Source: Stichopus chloronotus (Eukaryota > Echinodermata > Holothuroidea > Aspidochirotida > Stichopodidae). From it: a stretch of 64,000 nucleotides of DNA. The notes under the pieces were generated by a model, which saw nothing but the letters and a program-made list of their open reading frames with translations, was not told the DNA's origin and made no database searches. The DNA lies in the NCBI GenBank assembly GCA_021234535.1, contig CM037840.1, positions 2,822,565 to 2,886,564 on the forward strand. Direction: 5' to 3'. Both the position numbers and the translations under genes were made by a program. Shown here one piece after another: positions 11,977 through 25,140 of the stretch (position 1 is its first letter; each line of letters opens with the position of its first letter).

Positions 11977-14900
11977 AATGGACATGACCATGTCTCTGGT
12001 TGCCTATGTAGGGTGAGGATAGACTGCCTGGTTAATCCGACAACAGGGACACAAAAGTGGGGTGGACGGGGGGGGGGGGGGGGGGGAGGAGTAAATATTT
12101 CAAAAATCCAACATCCTGTCGAACTCTGGATCGTTTCCAGGACCTGAATCATCTATAAGCAATCCACAATAGTACGAAAACGTGAGCACACGTATACACA
12201 CACAACCAAACATACACACACTCTCTCATTGGCAAGCACATACACTCAAAGTGAGGTGTTCTGGAACCCCCTCCGTATCATAAAATGTAACTACATTTTA
12301 TTTTGCTTCTTGTTTTTATTTTAAATCTGCCTGAATTATTAAAGCCTGGGCAAAACAGTATGATTGTTCCCCCGAGTATTTCCAATGGGGGAGCAACTGC
12401 CTCCCTGCCCCCACCCGGATTGCATCACGCCCCTGTCCGACAAGAGAGGAGAGCAGCAAGTTTTTAATAAAACTTTGGCTCAGAATAGGCCGCCTATAAG
12501 TGCCTGGATTGAAGTGAACCTGCAAATGTAAACAGTTTATGTACTCCGTTTTACGTTTTGACTTCAGCTCAAACTTATACATATGGTAAAATACGAGATT
12601 TGCATCGAAAATTCGGACTTGAGGTTTGACTGCACTTGCCTTCCGTAGGAAGTTTTTGTCTATTACAAACATTTACGTTAAACACGTGAGAAAACTAATT
12701 CGTGCAATTGGTCACATCGTTTGTACAGTGTGACTGCAATAGACCGTATACATACTGGCTTTCTACTGATCGCTGATTCGCACCCCCGGCCCGGCTACTA
12801 CTGTACACATTGCACATTTGTAAACTGTATGCAGTTCAAACGACGAACGGAGACATCGTAGCAGACCGCTATGCCGAAATTCCAGGGAATTACCAGAAAG
12901 AATTATATTTACTTTTTCACATTTATACAGATGTCTTCATATCCATTTCATAAATCGATTATAAAATTTTGAAAATATATATAAAACGGTAGCAAACACC
13001 AACGATCTGGAAAGAGATTAAGAAACTCAGTCCACATAGGACAGCATCTTTCGTTCATGACTGCGTCATGTGTAAAGTATCTAGCTAGGCGTATTAGCCT
13101 ACTTAATATTGTAATTAGCCTACTTTAATATTTAAATTTAGAGCATTTGAGGAAAAATGCACCGCAATTCGTAATTATCGACATTTTTCACACAATCTTG
13201 TCACATACCCGTCGCCTTTGCTGTAAAAATCTTTTCCCAAAAGATCGATTTGTTTTTTGATGGGAGTCATCCGATAAACTGAACGAAAGAAATGTGGTCA
13301 CGTGATCATCAGAACATGCGACCAACCACAATAATGGACCATCGTGTCATGTCCATTAATTACAAAAGTTATATTGACAAGAATTCAGCAACAATAGCAG
13401 CCAAGAAATCGAAGGCACCTGAGCCATGGAACGCGACAGATGTTTCTGCGATTGTTATTGTAATCTATGATACTTATTGGTTTGTGTGTTCTGTTTTGTA
13501 AAGTTTCTATTACTCGTGCTATTTTTAGGGTCATATGCACTATTTATTATGTAATCTACATTAATGTAGGTTTGTGAAGGGGACATAATTATGTTAGTTT
13601 GGCTACACCACTATAGAACCACCCTTGCTGAAAGATCCTGTAGAGGAGAGAACAAAAGTACCAATAAGCCAATTGATGTTAGTTGTTGTACAAACTAAAA
13701 ATAAGAATACCCAGGAGCATATTCCGATATTGGCAGATTGAGTAACCATTAAGCTGCTATAGAGCCAAGAGAAAATAACTGAACACCCCCCCCCCCAAAA
13801 AAAAAAAACAGGGCGAATAGACATGGCAAACTTCTTAAAATAAAAGACGCAAAGAACCTGCAGGGAGAACGATGTGTCCCTCTTTAATATATTGTACTGA
13901 ATAGAAATTGTATTTATGATCTTACGAGGAAGAATAGGGGGGTGGGGCAATGGCAGGTGTTTATGCCATCATTCGCACAATAACAGTGCAAAAACCTGGA
14001 AAATGTGGAAGCCAAGAAAAAATATATATATATCTTTCTGTCGGGCCACGGATACCTGTTGAGATCATTGGGAAGGACGATTTCAGAAAATCTAGTAGAT
14101 AGTTCATTACGAAATTTATTGGTAGGCTCCTCGCCAACATACGGTGGCGTTCCGCCTATTTAATTCAAAATCATGGGTACCCCACTGTGGTAGAGTAATA
14201 CTGTCCGTATCACACTAAGTTAAAGCAGGATGTGCTGTTACTTCTGTTTCTTTTTTATTTTCAAAAGTGTACTTAAAGACTAGCTAGCTATACTTTTTAC
14301 AGTTGTAAAAAGATATCAAAATTACCGTATACAGTGGTCTATTTGTCCAATTGTAGGCTCATGTTCAAATGAAATGCGCTTGCATAGGCGTTTCGTTGTA
14401 GTTGTTCGCAAGAAAGTGGTGCACATTTAGCACAGAGCCCGGTTGCGCTAACTTTTTAGCCGAAAAAAAATAAACCACTCTTCTTTGTGAGGTAATTATC
14501 ACTTTAATTGATATTTCAAATCACCTCGGTTCTTTCTAATATGATAAGTTTCGGCATAGTTGTGATGTCTCACAAAGAAAATATACTTGTATCAAACTCA
14601 TTTTTTTTTTGGTTAATGCTCTGTCGCATATAGTGCATGCCATTTTATCAACCTGGAAAACAAATATTTTCACTGGGTAACAGACGAACAAATTCAGGAC
14701 ATGAAATTTCTGGCCGGACCCAAAGTCTCACCAACGTAGTACATTGTACCTATGACAAAATCAATGTGTGCCCAATGAAATGAACTGATGTGTCCGTATA
14801 AAAAGTACATGGTTTTTGTATAAACGTGTAAGCAAAAGGTTGCATTATGACTTCACAATGAACTCATAGGCCTATAACCAAGCAGAAGTTATATTTTGGG

Positions 14901-16965
14901 GTAGGGAAGAGCAGGGTTACGTGGATCGTAGGGTTAGATGAAACACTGAGATTTTCTCATACAGGGGAGGAAAAAAAAATAATTTCACCACTTTGAAGAT
15001 ATAAGCAACACCCATCCACCTGATTGTTCACAAGACTGATGCTAAGACACTGCTCATGAGAGGAAAAAAGTTCATTTTCATCACCTGTGAGTAAATTTTC
15101 ACTATTTTTAAAATGTTTCCTATCTTCCTATCTCATTGTTGTTGAAAGATCAGAGAAAACATAGTTTCTGTCTGAAGAAGGCCTGTAAAATGATGGTAGA
15201 TACATGTGTTATTGTAGACCCTTTATTTTTCAAAAAAGCCTGTTTGTGAAACATGTACCCTGCGGGTTACTGCAGTTGGAACAGTATGCTGGGGGCTACT
15301 GTTACAACGAAATTCATCCTGTTCTTAAGGAATGCCTGCATGATAAACATAAATTGCAGGCATAAGAGATACCACTATATCTATATTAAAACTTTTCAGT
15401 ATGTTTATAACAGTAGGACTCATGGTGGCATAACTGCAATATTTTATGTACTTTTGTAACGTTATCCTGTTTTACGTATGGTACTGAGCTATGTACAAGT
15501 ACATATTGTAGGCGATAATTACGGAAATGAGGGTCACGTATTGGTGGTGATGACAAAAGTCTTCCCCATTCATTTTTTTCCTATCCCTTTCATACCTACA
15601 AATTCATTGTTTTTTTGTTTTTTTTTTAATGCCATGAGCCTACGAGCACTTAAAACAGCAAAACTTAAATGACCCAAATGGTGATATTCCTTATCATCAC
15701 CTGCTGATGCCCATGAACCTTACATCAATTTACAAATTGATGAAGTAATAGCTTACCATGTTCAAAGTCGATCAAGACATGTTTTGGACAGCTATACGTG
15801 TTTTGACCACGATGTTCCAAGTAACCCCATACCCCATGTGCACGATTGTTGGAATATCTTTGTTTGGAGATCACAGGTATTGTTAAATTTAACCAAAATT
15901 AAAGAAGTTCCATGCACCCTTCTCAGTATATGCAATTACTAACCCTTATTGACACCCATATAATAGCATACTAATTTTTCCTCAAGTTAAGTCTAGATTG
16001 AAGGTCAGTGACTTAAAAAAAAAAAAAAAACGTTTCAACTAACCTCGCTCTCACCGGGGAGGTGTAATTGAGAAAGAGACAGCGGAAACGCCTTCCTTTC
16101 ATGTAAGCCTATACCTTCCGCCACATCGCCCCTTTTGTTTCAATACTAACAGATTCAGTGGGATTAAAAGGTACAGTGTTAGCAACTTGATGCTGTGTAA
16201 CTTGTCGAACATGAACACGACTTCTGTACAAACTTGGAAAAGTTTGCAAAAAATTGATAAAATGCTACAATCAAGTCTTATGACCTTTTCCATTATCTGC
16301 ATATGTGATGAGGTCCACGCCTTATTCTTACCAGGGAGCTGTTATTTAGAAACCAGACTGTCTTGCTTCCAAAGTTATGACCGGTCATTTTCATTTATGA
16401 GACAATGGTTCTGACATGATTATCAGCAACAACCCTTTCATCAAGGCTTTGTTCTTTGTAATCCGCGTGTGTGAAGATTACTTGGAGATCCCTGGAAATA
16501 GGATACGTGAAACAAAAGTAAAACGGTGGTCTAAGCTTTACTCATCCCTTTATGAATTAAAAGTTATCACACTGAGGAAAATATAATACGATTAGCATCA
16601 ACTAACTCCACCGATGTATCCCCCTCACTTGTACCTCCCTGCTCTCACTAACTCCATCGACTGTAACAGTGTACAAAGTCACACTAGAAAACACGGTAGC
16701 TATTCTAAGACCTTTTGGCAGCTTGCACTACAACAGTTAGACATGTATACATCAAAATCTCAATGTTTGGTAATTGATCGGATATATTTTGTCATCTACT
16801 TTTTGATGTTCTTTAAAGGGTATAGATTGAACGAAATGATACTTGTTACAATAATGTGTGGATATGCCAAAAAAATCTCTCATTCTATGTACCAGATTGT
16901 CATGGGTGTTCTTCCATAGTGAAGATTGTTAGATATTAAACTGATTGCGTGTGTACTGAAAAACC

Positions 16966-16999
16966 AAAAAGATAAGATTATGTTTGATCTTATCTTTTT
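16966..16999. repeat. Perfect 13-bp hairpin with T-rich 3' arm
   Basis: Arms aaaaagataagat (16966-16978) and atcttatcttttt (16987-16999), loop of 8 nt. It overlaps the start of the open frame at 16984. No function is apparent. Confidence 0.6.
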
Positions 17000-17535
17000 C
17001 TTTATTTTTAAATGTACAAGCGAGGTTGTACGTGAACGGACTATGTCTTTCAATGAAGGAAAATGAGAGTAACTACTTCGAAAAGCAACGGGATTTGCAT
17101 AAAAACAGCAAAAAACAGAAATCATATTTGAAAATTAACGATTCTTACTGTAACCGCCTACATAATGAATATGAAATAGTACAGGTCTCACTAGTGCATC
17201 AAAAACATATACTCAAGTCGTCGCTACTTGGTAGGTATCGGGAATTGCAGTATTTGGTGAAAGGAAACACTGTATTTACAAATAAGCTACGAACTTATCA
17301 CAACCTTGCCCGCAGCGTCAGTGATCCTGAGTTGTTAACTGAGTATTCAATACTAGTATACTTCCCATTGGCTTGCTCAAAGAAGCACACCATTGCTTTG
17401 AATGAAAACTGTCAACCACTACATTATCGTATTCTACACTCTTTGTCGTTATGTTGGAAGAATTTGAAATCATATCGCAAAATTAACCAACTGAAACCTA
17501 TTTATTTTCCCAGATTGTCTGAATGGTGTAATTAA
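16984..17535 (+). CDS. Uncharacterised 183-aa open frame, probably repeat-derived
   Basis: The longest non-repetitive open frame outside the named genes. No domain is recognisable. The middle (QVSLVHQKHILKSS, then RYRELQYL and TNKL) has a relative at about 60185-60320 in gene C intron 2. There the same frame reads PVSLGYQNMFLKSS, RYQEL-stop-YLMK and TNRL. Similarity is better kept in amino acids than expected for non-coding repeats, so both may descend from a coding mobile element. The start is uncertain: the first methionine overlaps a hairpin, and the homologous part begins near 17170. It could equally be a non-coding repeat with a chance open frame. Unlikely to be an active host gene. Confidence 0.3.
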   Translation: MILSFSLFLNVQARLYVNGLCLSMKENESNYFEKQRDLHKNSKKQKSYLKINDSYCNRLHNEYEIVQVSLVHQKHILKSSLLGRYRELQYLVKGNTVFTNKLRTYHNLARSVSDPELLTEYSILVYFPLACSKKHTIALNENCQPLHYRILHSLSLCWKNLKSYRKINQLKPIYFPRLSEWCN

Positions 17536-17716
17536 AAGCCTTCACCAAAATTTTGGAGATGAAATTTCAATGTTTTTACTTTTTGCCAACGCACGCAAGT
17601 TATCACGTGTAATGTAAATCCTTCCGGGTTAGCCTTAGACGCCTTTGAATGACATGGGCTCTTTGCTCATCTGGTACCGTATAGGCCTATGCTGCAATGA
17701 AATCCCTTCTCTATAT

Positions 17717-18222
<506 letters not shown>

Positions 18223-19689
18223 AGGATAAATAAATTGACCTATCCTAAGGTACATTTCACGATATATTAATGCGGTTTCGGGATATAACAGATCATTGCC
18301 TTTTCAAAAGTACTGCTTGGCTGTGCGTTGCTATTGACTTACTCGAGAGAAACTTTTACGAGGTCAAACTGTGGCCAAAAAGGTTCCTCCTTTCTTATAG
18401 GTACCGATTCATTTCACTCAATGTACGGGGAATATCGCGCCTTTCGTGGTGTACGACTGTCTTGTGATAATACGCCATTAGCATCTAGGAAATCACGTTA
18501 CAACAATTATTTACTGTGCTTTGTTGTTGTTGTTGTTGTTGTTGGGTTTTTTTTTTGTTATTTTGTAGCGAAAGGTATGAAAACGTACAAGATATATCAG
18601 AATTTTATCCACTGTACATGAGTACATGCAAGGAGTAGCCATAAACTAGAAACGTTTGCATGGAGTTATAATGAAGGGTGTTCTTAAACCAATTACCTTT
18701 ACGTCCAAGTAGGCTATGTCTTATTGGTACTTTCACTTCTTTTCTATATTTTCTTTGCAATACATCTCGTAATGTAGTTATCCTCTGGCTTTATTTGTTT
18801 AGGTTGTCATCAGTTTTTCCACGCTTCTAGTTTTCACTACGCGGTCGTTTATTTGGATCGAATTAATGCAAAAGCATCCAGCCTTTACTTCTCACGGCAT
18901 GAGAGACTGGCAGTAAGTTGTACGTAAAATATTATAAAAAAAAAAAACCTAAGGAAAACGATTCTTTTTCCTCAACTTCAATTCGTAGATTATAGATGAA
19001 CGTCTTTCAAGAAAGAAGAAGTAAGACTCGCATCGTTTGAAAAAAAAAAAAAAGATTGTATCCAATAAAACATACACTAAACACCGATTATCGGTTACGG
19101 AAGGGTCACATTAAAATCCTCAGGAAATATTTCACAGGTAATTACTTCCTATCTATATCTGTAACAGAAAAAGAAAAAACCTGAAAGTAATAACACTATC
19201 TCATTTTTTTTTTTGCCCAAGTGATAGCATATAAATTGAACTGTTTCTCATTTACTTTGACTTTCAGGAAGTACTGCATTTCTTGAATGTTTCCTTCACG
19301 AGATATCAAAGTGTCAATCATATGTTACACAAGTATTCTGTTAATACGTCTCATGTCAAGCATGTGGATCAACATCGCAAACACAGCTTCTGTGCCTAAG
19401 TTTCCATGGAGACAAATTCACCGAAATTACAACAAAGATGAATCTACCAACGGCTAGATCGACATGACAAGATGAAACTTTCTGTACTTCATCTTATACT
19501 AATATCTGTTCCTCATTGGTTGATGTGTCCTCTCTGTTTCATCACAGTTGTCTTTTCTTTTCTTTCCAGATTATTCAAACGTGATGTAAACCAGACCTTA
19601 CGACCAGAATCTATATTTTTGCATTCATGTCATGTTATATTTAACATCATGTGTATACAATTGTCTCATGCTGGCTGAAATGTCAGAAC
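18223..19689. other. Intergenic stretch, no gene seen
   Basis: A (GTT)n tract at about 18522-18545, several A runs (18937-18947, 19041-19053) and a T run near 19206. No supported exon. Confidence 0.45.
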
Positions 19690-20330
19690 ATTGGAAACAT
19701 GAAATCACCAGGAGGGTAACCTTAAATGATCTCACCAGGAGGATAACCTTAAATGATCTCATACTTGGTGTGTGGGTTGGCCGTACTAAGTAGATTATCC
19801 CTGCTGTTTTGGTGGAAGTCAAGGATTATTTGTGATCAAATGTGAAAGTTTGTACACATAATTTCTCAAGAACAGTAACTTTGGCTGATCTTGTACTTAG
19901 TGTTTGGGCTGACCATTGATCAGTTGAGGTCACTATGTAAACACCATATATAAAGGTGAGTAACTGTGGGGGATCTCCTACTTACCATGTGGATTACCCA
20001 GATTCAATAAGTAATCTCCACTGTTTTTTAGTGAAGGTCAAATACCAGTTGTAATCGACAGAGGTCAAAGGGTAATAGCCATGTAAACTCCTATATCTCA
20101 AAAGTGGTAGATCTGAGGGATCTCATAGATCGGGTACGTTTAGTTAGCTCATTTAGTAGATGAACCCGACTGTGTTTGGCTGTCAAAGGTCATTTTGGGT
20201 CACTTGAAGTCAAATGGTAAGACCTTTTTAATTCTTTTTTCTCAAGAAGGGTTAGCTGTGGGGGATCTCATACTTTGCATGTGTATTGCCCACATTGAGT
20301 GGATGAAGTTCTCTTGTTTTTTTTTCATAA
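19690..20330 (+). repeat. Degenerate tandem repeat with AGGTCA words, block 1
   Basis: Repeats of a ~170-190-bp unit with recurring phrases: 'tctcaagaa', '(g)gatctcatacttggt', 'gtgtgggttgcc', 'agtagatgatccc', 'gtgaaggtcaaa', 'aaaggtcattttgggtcac' and 'tgtaaac'. The same phrases occur at 24480-25140, 28985-29640 and 58150-59000, so this is a dispersed family that expands in tandem. Confidence 0.75.
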
Positions 20331-20389
20331 TTTTCCTGTTGGCAATTCATGTTTGTTGCAGTATATCCATACAGCAATGAATCGCTAAG

Positions 20390-21540
20390 CATTAAGGTTT
20401 CCTGGTTCAGTCATTTTGTTATTGTCATGAATATAGGATGTACTTTTATCAGTGCGGTATGCACAGTATTAAGATTTTTATTCACCAGTGTAATTTGTCT
20501 TTCTCAGCTGCAGTGCATTAACCACATGTTCTTGCCTTGTAAAACATTTTGGGAGACAGCTGTCTTACCATGTCTCTTGAGTTTTGCAGGGGGCCCTCTT
20601 GCCATTAGAGTAATATACATACAATATATGTTGCAAGTATCCAACTGAAACCGTTTATATACAACAAGCAGATTGATTTTTTTTATTTTTTAGATGCATT
20701 TTTTTTATTACACTTAACATTTTTTGTGCTTGCTTTGATTGTTTAAAAGTATTGATATTTTTAATTGCCAAATTGGGTAAAGATCTGCAGAGTGATAAGG
20801 TGGATATTTTCCACAACTTTGACCTATGTTTCCAAAACAAGTACTTTGGTGTTAACATAATGTATATATATCTTCTTTTTTTTGTCATTTTATTTACCAG
20901 TCATAAAGAAAAATACTTTTATCAGTAGCCCAGTGAGTGTATGGTATTTAGATTTGTATTCACAGATACTTAATGTTTCTCAGCTGCAGTGCACTCACAA
21001 CATGTTTTTGCCCTGTAAAAGTTTTGTAGGCAACTCTCTCACCTTTCCTTTCTGCCTCTTATCATTCGAGGAATATCATAAAGACAATATCATAAGTAGT
21101 GCCTATATGTTGTTTCTATACAACATGTACATATGTATTTATCCTTTTACTATTTTTATCTTTGTGTTTACTGTTACTTATTGTCTTATATTATTGCCAG
21201 ATCAGGAGTGGACTTGCCCATGAAAGAGGATATTTTTTGCATAACTTTGACCAGGCAGCAGGTTTCCAAAATGATTGCTTTGTTGATGGAAGATATTATT
21301 TTTTTTTAGTCCTTTTTTTTACCAGTCATGATGCAGTAGCTTAGTGTAGGTATGGTACTTTGATTTTTATTCGCAAGTAATTCACCTCTGTCAGTGCACT
21401 CACCACATGTTTTGGCTTTCTAAAACTTTTGGATGTGGCTGTCATTCTGTGCCTCTTAAATTTCTCCATCTTGCCATTAGAATAATATCATAAGCACCGT
21501 ATCATAAGCAAACTATCTCTACACAGCATGCTGATTTTTT
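20390..21540 (+). repeat. Three tandem copies of a ~400-480-bp unit
   Basis: Copies share 'cagctgcagtgca(t/c)' (20505, 20981; 'tcagtgcactc' near 21391 in copy 3), '(c/a)acatgtt(c/t)ttgcc(c/t)tgtaaaa', 'ctctt(g/a)' and 'ccattagagtaatat'. Copy boundaries are blurred by indels. Non-coding; embedded in the AGGTCA-type repeat zone. Confidence 0.65.
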
Positions 21541-22059
21541 TTTCTTCCATCGTGTTCTATTTGTGTTTACCATGGTTTCTTAAAAGTATTTAAAAAACCC
21601 ATACCTGACCATCAGGAACTTCTAAGTTGGAGTTGATTTAGCTTTATCAGTATAGCTTCTTTACACAACGACCCCATCGATTCTTCCACTGGGTCCATTG
21701 GAACCATTACTCTGGCAAGGTACTGGGTACTTTTTATGCAGATTGGTATGGATGAAAAAAAAAAAAGTAAACAAGTGGAATTTGGCAAGTGATTGGTCTG
21801 ACATGCACAACCCAACCGTATACTGTGGTTGCTTGTACTTTTAAGACGTTGCATTGTAAAAACATAACTATTAACTTGCCTTGATGTGAACATTCCCTTG
21901 TTTGATCCTCATGATGACTATGTATGTTTTTGGTTTCGATGGAAAGAAAAAGTGGCAATTATGTAGAGGGTGTGTGTGAGTGGTGATTAATCCCGCAAGG
22001 TACACGTTTCTCGATAGGAATGATGGGTACCTTTTGGTTTGGACATATTCAGTGGAAGA
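21541..22059. other. Stretch between repeat blocks, no gene seen
   Basis: Only short open frames and an A run near 21756. I see no exon or defined repeat. Confidence 0.4.
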
Positions 22060-25000
22060 ACCCTATTGTGTTTGTTGGGATGTCAAGTGTTATATGGGGT
22101 TACTGTAGATGTAGAAACATAAAATCTTGTGCACACAACATTTCAGACTATGAGTGATGAATAGGGCATAAGTGTCATGCTTGATATGTGTTTTGCATGG
22201 TCATATTACTGTTCAGTTTGTTTTGGAGATAAATGGTCATCTGAGGTCACAAAAGCACAATATAAAAAGCCTTGTTTACTCAGTAACACATGATATAAAT
22301 CATGTAAACCATTGATACTCAACATGTTTGAATGCAGTATATCATGTGAACATGCTACATCTCCAAGAACGGAAGCAGCTTGCACTGATTTTGTAGTTGA
22401 TATGGTCAACGTAGTGATGTAAGGTATCAACTGAATAAATCTATCATATCATTTGCACCAGCAACAGTTAACTAATGAAAATCACACACACACCCTCACA
22501 CACCCTCACACACACACACACATCTGGAATCTCCAGACTGGAAGATTTCTCATCTAGTATGTGTGTTGAATCATGATGTCTGTCACTTGATCATCTAATA
22601 GGTCAGCCGATATCGTTGCATTTATAGCATGCTGTAATTTACATCTCAATTAGTGGCACAATAAATTTCTACAATATTGTCAAGAACACGTTTTTGCACA
22701 TCCTCATACAATGCAATATGTCAGATTCATAAATTAAAAATAAAAAGAAAACTTACAACTACATCATTAAAAGAGTATTGAGTTAAGATGAAAGGTCATA
22801 AGGGATTAAGCTATGAGGACTATTGCCACAGTAGCATGTACCTGTCTTTGCCATACAATATAGTGTTGCAGAGCATGTACAGTATCCTACAAGGGCCAAT
22901 TCTGGTACAGATTTGGTCTGAATGTTGTGCAACAATATCATCGAACCTCACTGCATGTTTGCACATTCTGGTCTAATCTTCTAGTAGGTCAACCAGGGTT
23001 ATAGCTAGCCCAGTTTTCAAGGAACACAGTTTGAGTGGTGGATGCCAATTGTATCATTTCTTTTAGTCCAGAGGTACAGTTGATAAAGAGTAAGTAAATG
23101 AATGCATGGTGTGAAGAGATTGTATGTATGCTCTCAATGCAGAAATATCACTTGCTAGGAATCCTAGATCTGCCATACATGAAGTCTTTCGATATGAGAA
23201 CAGTTGTTTATGTTTTAAAAATCTCAAATTCGAACACCATTACCATTACAATTGTCGGTATTAGCATAATGTTTTCATCAACTGTGGGTACCAGCTGCGA
23301 AGTGCCATTTCTGGCAGACTCACTCTGGCTAGAGCTGCACACTGTAGCTACAAATGTGATGTCAAATTGCGTGTCAGTTTTTTTCTTTTTCTGGGTGTAT
23401 TACCTGGAATGCATGTGCTTTAGTTCCATATATTAAAGCCATGTTTGTTAATTGGTAACCAATGCTGTTGGTTACCCTACAATACGCATAATTACTAATA
23501 ATTTCATGGGTGACCCACATGGCATTTTATTATCTGGATCCAAAAATACTACCAGATTCCTTCACTAATAAAGTGAAAAATGACACATTAAGCGCTATGT
23601 GAACACACTTTGCCAGATATTGCCAAATTTCAAATAGCTTAAAATGGAATTTTCTTCTTTTTCTCAAGAAAAATAGGTGGTCCTATTCATGAGTTGGTGT
23701 AGATGGGTGCATGTAGACTACTGTAGTACGATTCCGCCACACAAATGTGATGTACTGTTCTGTGGAAGTACCAACTTGATATCAATAAAACCACCACTTG
23801 GGTTGGGTACCCAACCGGTATGAGAAAAGATTACTTGAATATATTTTTGGGAATCGATGAAAACAATATGATGCTGCAGGTGCTGACAGATTTAAGCTGT
23901 CACAAAATTATTTACTTCTCAGATATTTTCTCAATAGCGTGCGTGTAAAAGACTTGTGCACAAGTACAATGCAATATTTCTGAGGGCATTGTTTTTTGGG
24001 GTTTTTTTTCCCCTCTCTCTTTACCACCTTTTTTTTTTTTTTTTGTTGGCTAATTACCTTGCAATGCACTTAAAGATACAGTCTAAACATGATTATGGCC
24101 AGGTCTTCTTACAGAACTTTATGATTCAAATCTAACAAAAAAAAATATCAATTTGGGAAGACTTAAGCAAAAGGCCTTAAATAACGTAATAAGTGTACTA
24201 GCCTGCGGACATGTAGCTTTACATGTAGCAACATATCCAAAAATATCAAGAATATTACATTGTGCCCAAGCTGAATGGTCCATCCAATTTACAATCGACG
24301 GTGGTATTGACATGAAACTAATTCAATGGTGTGTGCAACAACTTTCAAGAGAATAAAAAGCTATTGGAGGCATCCTTTGAAATCTGATTTGTATCAGCTC
24401 AACTTCGTCATTCCTTATATTTTGATGTGAGCTCCTTTGGAGAATATCTTTAACTTACGTATCATACATTGCTTTATTTGCTAGATTGGACACATCTGAT
24501 ATTTAGTATGTATGTGTACAGTACCACATACCATGACTATAGTGGTTTTGGTGGATGCCGAAGATAATATAGGGCCAGCGGGGTCAAATGTGAAAAAAAC
24601 GTGAGTTCGGTATCTCAGGACGGGAAAATTGGGCATACAGTATTTCATGTTGGGTTTGTAGGTATACTGCACTATTACACAAACCCTATTGTTTTTGGGC
24701 GGTCAAAAGTCATTTTGGCTTGACAGGTTTTCACTTATAACATATAAAAATGAAAACCTTGTACAGATGACTTGTCAAGATCAGACACTTGAACAGATCT
24801 CATCTTTGATATGAAGGTGCACCACATCAAGTACGAGGGCCCTGTTGGTGTTAGTGGGGTCAATAGTTGTTAAAAAGTAAAATCCTTGTAAACAATATCT
24901 AAAGAAGGTAAGGTTGGACAGGTCTTGCATGTGGTATGTAGGACTGCCACACTGAGCAAAAAAACCTTGTTTTTGGTAGAGGTCAAGTGCCATTTCTGGT

Positions 25001-25140
25001 CAAGGGTGTAAACTCAATTCCACAAGAATCAAGGTTTGCACTTCCACACTTGTGCAATGGGTATCATATTGTAGCAGTGCACCATACTGAGTGCAGAAGT
25101 CAATTTGTGAACACCATGTAGACATGGGATCTCAAGGCAA
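22060..25140 (+). repeat. Patchy continuation of the AGGTCA-type repeat, block 2
   Basis: Clear units lie at about 22060-22290 and 24480-25140 (phrases 'tggtcatctgaggtcac', 'ccttgtttac', 'tggggtcaa', 'aaaaccttgt', 'ctcatctttgatatg'). The middle (22440-24480) is too diverged to assign and contains a short CA repeat at 22483-22521 and T runs near 24031-24043. No gene is supported. Confidence 0.5.

Larger units (their letters stand above)
8837..16965. other. Long intergenic stretch, no gene seen
   Basis: Eight kilobases without a supported exon. It holds homopolymer runs (A 10986-11008, G about 12069-12087, C and A about 13785-13808, A about 16015-16030) and several hairpins listed separately. 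It also has an echinoderm-like patch of 'taggcctaggct' near 9680. A 19-bp word 'gataaactgaacgaaagaa' occurs near 11863 and 13273, both beside GTGGT(T/C)ACG dyads, suggesting copies of one small dispersed element. Confidence 0.45.
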
